NCBI RefSeq assembly: GCF_014851395.1
Contig: NW_024041039.1
Location: 4,530,691 to 4,594,690, forward strand
Direction of reading: 5' to 3'
DNA length: 64,000 nucleotides
Origin: Micropterus salmoides
Taxonomy: Eukaryota > Chordata > Actinopteri > Centrarchiformes > Centrarchidae
Made by a program: the position numbers and the translations under genes. The notes below the pieces were generated by a model. The model made no database searches. It saw only the letters and a list, made by a program, of their open reading frames with translations, and had not been told where the DNA came from. Positions 56,783-64,000 of this stretch are shown here, one piece after another (within the stretch, counting starts at the first letter, position 1; every line of letters starts with the position of its first letter).

Positions 56783-57480
56783 GTGCAAGGTCATTCTGCT
56801 CACAAATGCACACCATGGTTATTGGTTATAGTGCTCACTACACACACGTACACACACAAACACACACATACAGGGTCATTGCAAAGCCAGTCAGAGCCTG
56901 ATCTCTGCTCTCTTTCCCTCCATTCCCCATTCCCTCAGAGAGGGCTGGCAGTAACACACACACACACTCTCACTGCTCCCAGTATTCCCAGTGGGCTACT
57001 GCTGGTCTGAAGGGGAACATTGCATGAATTAGCATTAAGTAGCTCCAGCAGACTGTCAGACTGTCGGCTGCTTCCTTCCTCTGGTCTCTCAACATCCACC
57101 CCGGTGTCCAGAAACACTTCCCTGGCTCGATGATCTTTCCCTCCCCCTCCTGAAAACACAGATCTTCTCTTTCAACGTGACAAACTAAACTTCAGGGGAA
57201 AAAAAATGCTGCCATACGATTGATAATCTTTTAAGAAACACGTTAATTTACGAGGAAGCTGCGTTTCTGTCTGAGCAGAAGATCGAACTTTGTCTCCTAA
57301 ACATTACTGTTGTAAAACTGAACTGAATGTCATTCATAAGAAACTCATTACCACCCAGATTTTTTTTATTTCTCAGCGTAACGGGGAGGTATTAAAATTA
57401 AACGCACAGTTATCTGCTAAACATTTCCCTGGTAGCAACAAAAACACGAAACACAGAAACACTTTTTTTTTTTTTTTTAT
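56783..57480. other. Intron sequence, partly repeat-free
   Basis: 57000-57100 contains ATTGCATGAATTAGCATTAA and a duplicated CAGACTGTC word. It is a weak regulatory candidate. A T run is at 57463-57478. No gene recognised. Confidence 0.45.
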
Positions 57481-57720
57481 AGTATTCAGATCCTTTACTT
57501 AAGTAAAATTAGTAACACCACGCTGTAATAATATTGTCTTCTAAGTAAAAGTACTGCTTTAAACATTTTATTGAAGTAAAAGTAGGTAAATGCACTTAAA
57601 GTATTAAAAGTACTCAAAGCAGAAAAATGTCTCTTGTGACTGTTCTACTGTTATAAATTCAATTCATACATCATTAGATTATTATTACTGATGCATTAAT
57701 GTAGAAGCAGGATTTTACTA
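57481..57720 (+). mobile_element. hAT-type AAGTAAAAGTAC-family 5' fragment
   Basis: AGTATTCAGATCCTTTACTT, AAGTAAAAGTACTG and GATGCATTAATGTAGAAGCA represent the 5' half of the family. It is truncated at both ends, with the T run directly before it. Confidence 0.65.
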
Positions 57721-58214
57721 TTGTAATTTTTGAAGTGGAGCTTGTTATTTATCTCGGAAGTGTCTGTGGCAGCATGACAACAAGTAAGGGTGCGTTGAAG
57801 GGTCAAAATAGAAGCAGCCAAAGATGTTTTTGGGCAAAGATTCTTTGGTAACGGCGCCAGTGACGGTGTAAAATAAGAATTATTTGACACGTGATTAACA
57901 GTTAAAACGAGTTATAATCCGTCCTTAATCTCACTGCGATTAATGCGTTAATGCTGACAGCCCTAATTTTAAGTATGTCATAATTCATTTTTTATTGTTT
58001 TCTTTTTACACTCACTTTCTTCCTCTCCTGCCATTTATCTCTCGTCTTCTTCTGTCTCTCTCTCCCTCCCTTTCTTTTCTTGCTCTACCTCTGTTGTCTT
58101 CTCCATCTCTCTCTCTCTCTCTGACTCCTCTTCTTCTACTTTCGGGGTCGGCCATTTGCATGAGGTCAAAGAGGGGCATTCTGGGAGATGGAGGAGGGAG
58201 GAGATAGGGTGAGG
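57721..58214. other. Intron sequence with a C/T-rich part
   Basis: 58000-58140 is pyrimidine rich; 58190-58240 turns purine rich. No gene recognised. Confidence 0.5.
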
Positions 58215-58400
58215 ATGATGAGGAGGAGGGAGGGGTGAACAGGAGGAAGGTCACAGTTAATTGAGCCACCCTGGTGAACTTGTGCGCGCACACACCCACA
58301 CGGAGTTTCATTTATAATTGATGGCGCTGACTCCAGAGCTGCCATGTAGTTCTGATAATATAATATCTATAATAATTCTAATAGGCGGCGTGTGTGTGTG
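58215..58400. promoter_or_regulatory. Candidate conserved non-coding element
   Basis: CACAGTTAATTGAGCCACCC (58253-58272), TTTCATTTATAATTGATGGC (58306-58325) and TAATAATTCTAATAGGCGGC (58368-58387) give a dense set of TAAT cores in a short unique island between low-complexity blocks. Confidence 0.4.
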
Positions 58401-58409
58401 TCCTGTTAA

Positions 58410-59060
58410 AGAATGAATTGATGGAAAGGGGGAGAGAGGAGGAAAAGTGAAGTAAGAGGGATTAGAGGAGAGGATATTTTGTTTTTTACTTGTGCGTGCT
58501 AAGGATGGAGGGATGAGGATTGAAAAGGAGGAGTAAAGGAATGAATGAAGAAGTGCGATAATAAGAAAAAAGAGGAGAGGGTGAAAACGAAGAACGATAG
58601 ACGAATATTTTTGTAGACAATGAGGGACATTAAGGGTCAAAGAGGAGGACAGAATGACTCGTTTACTATTTTAGTGGATGAAGGGATTGAAAAAGAGAGG
58701 AAGATGTGAAAAAAGGAAAGGTGGGCAATGAAAAGAGATATGGAGAAGGAGAAAGATGGGAAGGAGAGATTAGAGCTCAGCCCTAATCAACAATGGAGGG
58801 ATGGAACGAGAGGAGAAGAGAAAAATGGTCAGAAACGAATGTAGAAGATGGACAGAAGATGGAGGAGGAGTTGAAAGAGTGAAGTGCAAGAAAGAGGATG
58901 GGAAATCCGGGACAACCTGAATGTAAGAATGAAGAGGAGGGAAGTGAGGACAAAGAAGGACAGAAGAACATGAGGAGGAACTGAAGATGGAAAGGAATGA
59001 AGGGACTGAAAGAGGTTTAGGAAAGAAAAGGAGGCATGGAAGAGAGATATATAGTGAGAA
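58410..59060 (+). repeat. Purine-rich low-complexity block, 650 bp
   Basis: The + strand is mostly G and A with recurring words GGAGGA, GAATGAA, GATGGA and GAAGATGG at irregular spacing. Minus-strand frames of Ser/Phe/Leu-rich protein are composition artefacts. Confidence 0.75.
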
Positions 59061-59815
59061 GTAGCTAAAGAGTGAGCTGTATAGTTGTTGGGTTTCACAT
59101 TCGCTGTACCGATAACGCTAACTGTCCGACCTGCAGCCTCTACGCTCCTGATCAGCTGACGTTACCGACGTTGACAACACTCGTTGAGAAGGCTACGTGG
59201 TGCAATAAAAAAAAAGACTTGGCGAGTAAAAAGCCAGTACTTTACCAACACACCCGTTTAATAAGCATAAACTCGCAAAACGCAATGTTTTCTGCTCAGT
59301 CTCTGAGCTGTGTGTTGGTTTCACACAAGCACGGCGCTAGTTCGCCTGATAGCTTATTGTTAAAAACAAGCTAAAGTGAAAGCTGTCTGTCTTTATTAAC
59401 TCTTCAGCTTAGTTTGCCACGTACATTAAAATATGGCACAGTATAAACTCAGCTGGTGGCGACAGACCAGCCCTCCTCTGTGCCAGCAGCAGCCGAGAGA
59501 GGAGGAGGACAGGAGGGGCTGCGTCCTTCTAAACGTCACTCAGTATGTAGGAATATGATTTATTTTACTGACATTTTTACTTGCTGTTGCTGCTCTAGAA
59601 ACTGCTCTAGTTGTTTCAAATAATAAATGCAATTATTTGGTAATAAATAGGACTGATGAGAGCATCGATAGAGAACTGAGACAATAAGGATTACCAATAC
59701 AAGTGACAAAAAAAATCTTTTCTCGTGGGAAAATGTCCAGTCCATCTCTGTGTCCTGGTTTCAAAATCCGGCCCAATTGAATTTGTAATTGAACAGCCCT
59801 GCTCGAGAGGAAAAT
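59061..59815. other. Unannotated intron sequence between purine blocks
   Basis: Mixed composition, with no recognised gene. It may be an insertion into a once-continuous purine tract. Confidence 0.4.
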
Positions 59816-60015
59816 GGAAGTTTTAGGGAGAGAAACGGAGGTGTAGAAGGGAGAGAGTGAAATCAAAAGTGAACGGTAAAGAGGAATGACACATAAGATA
59901 AGAAGAGTAGGGACTGATAGGGTGAAAATAAATAGAGCGGGGAGAAGAAGGAAAAAGAGGATGGAAGGATGAGTGACGAGGGGGGAGACGAGTGAAGGAT
60001 GAGGAGGAGAAAACA
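59816..60015 (+). repeat. Purine-rich low-complexity block
   Basis: Similar in composition and words to 58410-59060 (GAAGAAGG, GGATGGAAGGATGAG, GATGAGGAGGAG). Confidence 0.7.
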
Positions 60016-61585
60016 GGGCGCAGCCTCAAAGTTAGTCATTTTTAATCGTTTTTGTTTCTCGTCTTAACTAAAGATGTGCTCGAGTGTGTGTCCCTGTCGT
60101 CCTGTGTGAAGGGAGACACACATTAGCATGCTGACAGGACGCTGCAGGAGGTTATCTGGACCTCAGAGAGCTTGCTCCTCCTTTTGTGCTGACTGATCGC
60201 CACGACAACACACCTGGGGGGATGATGGGACGTGGCGTGGGCGGCGGTTGCGAACTCGCCGGGAAACAGACAATAGATCCGACCGCTAATTATAAGACGT
60301 GTCTCTGTCGACTTGTGTCGCAGTGTTTGACTTTCTGAGAGCTGGAGAAAGAAAACTTTTTATTTTAATGTAGTAAATGATGGATTGAGATAAAAGGAAG
60401 GAAGAGAAGAGGTGGTTCCATCCTCAGATTTTGATCTTACTAAGTCAGGGCGCAAAACTTTGAAGAACAGTGCCTGTGATGTGATTTTGCATTTTGATTT
60501 TTTTAGCCTGTTTTTAATTCAGTACTACTAAAATTACAGTTTATAGCTCTTACTCAAAGCACCATTACGAGACATGAAACAAGAGAGGATGAAGAAACAT
60601 CAAAGATAAAACCTAAGTAGTCCAATCCAAATAATGTAGAGTAAAGGAAAACTACGGATGAAACATTCCACACATTGCTGCTGACTGTTTTCCAGACGTT
60701 TAGATTGATTTCCATTAGTTTCAGAATGATATAAAGATCATTTAAAAGAGATGCTTCAGAGGAGGAGGCTTCTGGCGTGCTGGTCTTGCTGCCTCTCAGA
60801 CTGGGGGTTTTGTGTGTTGACTTTATGCTTTTGATTTATTGTCTTGGTTGTTCTTATGTCTTTTTTTTGTGTCAATAAAATCTGATGGATTTGGTTTGTT
60901 TTAAAGTTTTTCTGTGGTTGGTTTGAGTCAGTGGTCGGGAGCGTTGTTCACCCCATAGGGCCGCCTAAGGGTAGGCAATAACAAAACTTTTATTACATTT
61001 TTAAATGGTTTGTTCTTCCTTCAAAAACAGCCTGCGAATGTACTTGATATTAGATCTTAATAACTTTCCAGCACAGATTTTATTTGACTGATTATATTCT
61101 TGCTGTCTGGCATTTGGATGTCCTCGTGTATCCAGACATAAAGACACAAAGTGAGACCACACATCCCGTGTTCATATGTGCATGCACGCTGACAACAATA
61201 AAAACAAACCAAACACACACACACACACCTGCAGGTGTGAGGGCGGGGTGGCACACACAAGAAGAGAGTGAGCGTTAATCGTCTTGTTAAGGTCAGAGCT
61301 GCTCGTCTTGTGGCTCATGATGTGTGTTTGGTGTCTCTGGAGGTCAAGTCTGAATAAAAATAAGGGTTAAGTTAGCTTTCCTGCATTTTGCCATAATTAA
61401 ATCATATCAACTTATCAATACTCTTTGAATGAATAGGAACGTGACAACATTGTTGGATCAACTTGTTGCACCCGTCGCTTCCACTCCTCAAACAATCACT
61501 GAAAACCAACAAATCTGCCTCAATCTAAGGTCATTTGAAGTCGACACTAATGCAAAGCCATGCAAACATACAAGAGCTGAGCAAA
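60016..61585. other. Unannotated intron sequence
   Basis: 60115-60330 (TTATCTGGACCTC, CGCTAATTATAAGACG) is a weak regulatory candidate. The remainder holds nothing recognisable; CA run at 61214-61228. Confidence 0.45.
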
Positions 61586-61912
61586 GTAAATAATAATAAT
61601 AATAATAATCTTTATTTGTAGAGCACTTTTCAAAAACAAGTTACAAAGTGCTTTAACAAGTGTAAAGACAATAATACAAAAACAATACAAGATAAAAGCA
61701 TGAAAACATTGAAAAGACTAAAATACGTTAGTAAAATACAATAAAATAAAGTCAAATAAGATCGGGAAAAGCTCTCCTATAAAAGTACGTTTTAAGAAGG
61801 GACTTAAAAGAGTTCACTGACTCAGCCGACCTGATTTCCTCGGGCAGGCTGTTCCAGAGCCTCGGGGCCCTGACAGCAAACGCTCTGTCCCCCTTTAGTT
61901 TAAATAGATCAG
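61586..61912 (-). mobile_element. L2-like LINE 3' end
   Basis: On the minus strand, from about 61912, the frame reads DLFKLKGDRAFAVRAPRLWN, then SLPEEIRSAESVNSFKSLLK and TYFYRRAF to a stop at 61752-61754. This is the conserved C terminus of an L2-clade reverse transcriptase. A 3' UTR follows and ends in a (TTA)n tail (plus strand AAT array 61588-61609). The reading frame is intact over about 53 codons, so it is a fairly young, heavily 5'-truncated copy. Confidence 0.85.
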
Positions 61913-63545
61913 TTTAAAAACAAGCTACTTTCTTTTGACTGATTTAGAACCGCCTCCATTGCAGCGTGTATTATCTATAGCAGCCGCCATCTTTGGTGCT
62001 ACTCGGCGGCATTAGCTGATTCGCTTAATTGTTGTGATGCCGGACCAGAATCCGTAAAGTCGGAGGAGTGAGCGGATTTAAAGGCCCTGGACCCAAATCA
62101 CAACATTTTTTTTTGCTGCTATCAAACACAAATCAGTCAGACAAATAAACAAAAATTAATTCTGATTCCCAAACATCTTCTGAGCCGTCCTCAACACAAG
62201 AGGACCTCGTTTACTGTGAACTACAATGAAGAATGTCTTCTTGTAACAGAACACACCTTCATGTGTTATCATGGCACTGTGACCGTCGTCATCGCTGAGT
62301 TTGAATGTGTTTTCTCCTCTTACCTCCATATAAAGTGCATAGATCCCGGCCTCGTGTATTCATCCATATGTATGATGTGTGGTGTCTAGACACAGGGCTT
62401 TATAGGCGGCTCCCATTGAAATGGATGAAGCTGCACAGTGAGCTGCAGTGTGAAGTCAGAGGTGAAGCCCTTCCTGCACGAGGATTTAAAGTCAGAAGAG
62501 ACACTTTCATACATTACAGACAGACAGGCGGCAGGAGGTGAAGCAGGGACTCTGACCTGCTGAAGGACACATGCTCCTCACACACACACCACAGCTGGTT
62601 ATTTAGCTCGACTCATTCTTCTTTTCATGCATAAGAGGCGTGAGTGACGGTGGAAGGTGAGTCGGGGTTTTTGACCTCGCAGCATTAAAACCACTCCACC
62701 AACATGTCGGGATTCAGACGGTTGTTTAGCTTCGTCCGTGCTCACGTCACGTTCCCTGTATGCATTTCAGAGGTAGTGAAGATGAGTCGGGCACGCTGAC
62801 CTTCACAAGGACATCAACGCCACAGCCGAAAGGAATTCAAATAAACAGTTTGAAGTTTTAATTTTCAGGTGGGTGAATGAACTCAGGCGATTTCAGCGTG
62901 TCTCAAAGAACAAAAGAAAACACACGGAGGTGTTATTTTTGGTTTTTTTTTAATGCGTGCACGAGGAGCAGAAGGATCACAACATAATTTTTAGTTATTG
63001 TCTTTAATGCACATAAATGGTTTTGTTTAAATGCATTGTGAAGCCTGTAAAGATAAGACAGATATTTTGATCCTCCATGGACACAATCTCCAGAGATTCA
63101 ACTGGATGTATTTAAAAACAAATAGTTGGGCACTTAAATTTCATTATTTCAAATTAATTTCGAATCTTACCTTAAGGTTAATGATTTCTTTTTCTAAAAT
63201 ACAGAACATACCGCTACTTTGACAGTTGTACTGACAATAAATGCTGATTCATCCCTGCTGAAAGATTATATGTTCTGTGTTTTTATTGTCTGCTAATCCC
63301 ATGTGAACTTTCTGACTTCCTGTCTGTGGCTCTCAGCTCGGAGCCCATTGGTTCAGGAGACTGCAGTAGATGCTGCTGCGGTTTGCTCTCTGTGATTTTT
63401 AGGTTGTTGGTCTTTCACGTTAGCTTAGCTGTTTTCTTGTCCAGGTCAGAGTCAGGTGAATGAATTGGGTTTTGAACGGTGCTCCTCAGTTGACATTTAA
63501 TCATTTGAAAATAACAGGCTGCATTTAAAATGTCAACAACCTTCT
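61913..63545. other. Unannotated intron sequence
   Basis: A run of T/G occurs at 62107-62115. The sequence looks unique and no exon or repeat family was recognised. Confidence 0.5.
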
Positions 63546-64000
63546 TGTATGTGTGGGAGCTCTCCTCTCCTCTCTTGTGTCCTCTTCTCTCCTGTCCTCC
63601 ACCTCCTTTTTCCTCTTTCCTCTCCTCTCTTGTGTCCTCTTCTCTCCTGTCCTCCACCTCCTTTTTCCTCTCCTCTCCTCTCCTTTCCTCCCCTGTCCTC
63701 TCCTCTCCTCCCCTGTCCTCTCCTCTCCTTTCCTCTTCTGTCCTCTCCCCTCCTCCTCTCTCCTTTCCTCTTGTTTCCTCTCCTGTCTTCTCCCCCCACA
63801 GGTTTCTTCTCAACCCCTCTCCCCTCACCTCTCCTCGCCTCACTTCTCTCCTCCTCTCCTCTCATTTCCTCTCTCCTTTCCTCTTCTGTCCTCTCCCCTC
63901 CTTCTCTCTCCTTTCCTCCCCTCTCCTCTCCTCTCTCCTTTCCTCTTCTGTCCTCTCCCCTCCTCCCCTCTCCTTTCCTCTTCTGTCCTCTCCCCTCCTC
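63546..64000 (+). repeat. CCTCT-type polypyrimidine minisatellite
   Basis: A nearly pure C/T tract continues to the window edge. TTGTGTCCTCTTCTCTCCTG occurs at 63575 and 63630, a 55-bp tandem duplication. The later part repeats CTTTCCTCTTCTGTCCTCTC with CCCTCCT spacers at irregular 30-130-bp steps. Minus-strand frames rich in Arg, Glu and Gly come from the repeat. Confidence 0.9.

Larger units (their letters stand above)
47411..64000 (+). other. npas3: Next npas3 intron (partial)
   Basis: It begins GTAAGTC and continues past the window edge. The next expected exon would continue PAS-A; I did not find such a segment. The intron holds repeats and candidate regulatory blocks listed separately. 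Confidence 0.85.

Noticed and set aside
58012..59098. Several Ser/Phe/Leu-rich minus-strand frames
   Set aside because: Product of the purine-rich block on the + strand.
63415..63865. Long minus-strand frames rich in Arg, Glu and Gly
   Set aside because: They arise from the C/T minisatellite; three frames are open at once and no domain is visible.
47411..64000. Next PAS-A exon of npas3
   Set aside because: I looked for the expected continuation of PAS-A after GLSQ and saw no matching segment with splice sites; it probably lies beyond the window.
1..64000. CRISPR array, operon, phage or other prokaryotic system
   Set aside because: The spliced npas3 exons, vertebrate repeats and microsatellites show that this is animal nuclear DNA; the tandem repeats lack spacer-repeat structure.

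Overview
The window is vertebrate, most likely teleost (percomorph-like), genomic DNA lying inside one very large neuronal gene. Two short exons on the + strand are the only protein-coding sequence I can support. Exon A (400-482) encodes a stretch containing IGAQRRRSPS and ending HLGSHILQ. Exon B (47321-47410) encodes SLDGFVFALN through LYISETVSIYLGLSQ. Spliced together they read across the linker between the bHLH domain and the start of the PAS-A domain of neuronal PAS domain protein 3 (npas3). The GAQRRRSPS segment points to NPAS3 rather than NPAS1 or SIM. The intron between them is 46,838 bp and is complete in the window. The previous intron (1-399) and the next one (from 47411) run off the edges. 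I saw no exon for the rest of PAS-A after 47410.

The rest is intron: transposable-element relics, long dinucleotide repeats (GT and TC runs mostly on the sense strand), strand-asymmetric purine or pyrimidine tracts, and non-repetitive AT/TAAT-rich islands that look like conserved non-coding elements. The teleost call rests on the repeats: two near full-length Tc1-like transposons and one Tc1 scrap, several hAT and PIF/Harbinger non-autonomous elements, two solo LTRs, L2-like LINE 3' ends ending in the GGATAAAA-type tail, tRNA-derived SINE heads, and high CA/GT microsatellite density.

Layout. 1-482: end of an intron with a UG-rich acceptor, then exon A. 1126-1510: solo LTR. 2705-4465: a hAT-type repeat split by a Tc1 element. 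8405-9578: Harbinger-type element. 9679-12775: two hAT relics. 15323-15618: short TTAA-flanked element. 17828-20710: two more hAT relics. 22276-28640: SINE-like and LINE-tail fragments around a candidate enhancer (26300-26650). 29533-29933: a second Harbinger-type MITE. 31669-32065: polypyrimidine tract. 32534-33727: hAT element with an 8-bp duplication. 34140-34690: candidate conserved element. 36484-40900: Tc1 scrap, minisatellites, SINE and LINE fragments, long CA/GT arrays. 42358-44229: solo LTR with a Tc1 element inserted in its target duplication. 46030-46415: dispersed fish repeat. 47321-47410: exon B. 47411-64000: next intron with a 398-bp hAT MITE (48662-49059), several candidate conserved elements, a composite repeat (52677-54280), purine-rich blocks, an L2-like LINE 3' end (61586-61912) and a CCTCT-type minisatellite running to the window edge.

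I found no self-contained undescribed system. The points most worth a second look are the nested insertions with readable target duplications, the UG-rich acceptor of exon A and TC-rich flank of exon B (possible splicing control), and the candidate intronic enhancers. Family names for repeats come from recalled family features, not from a database search.
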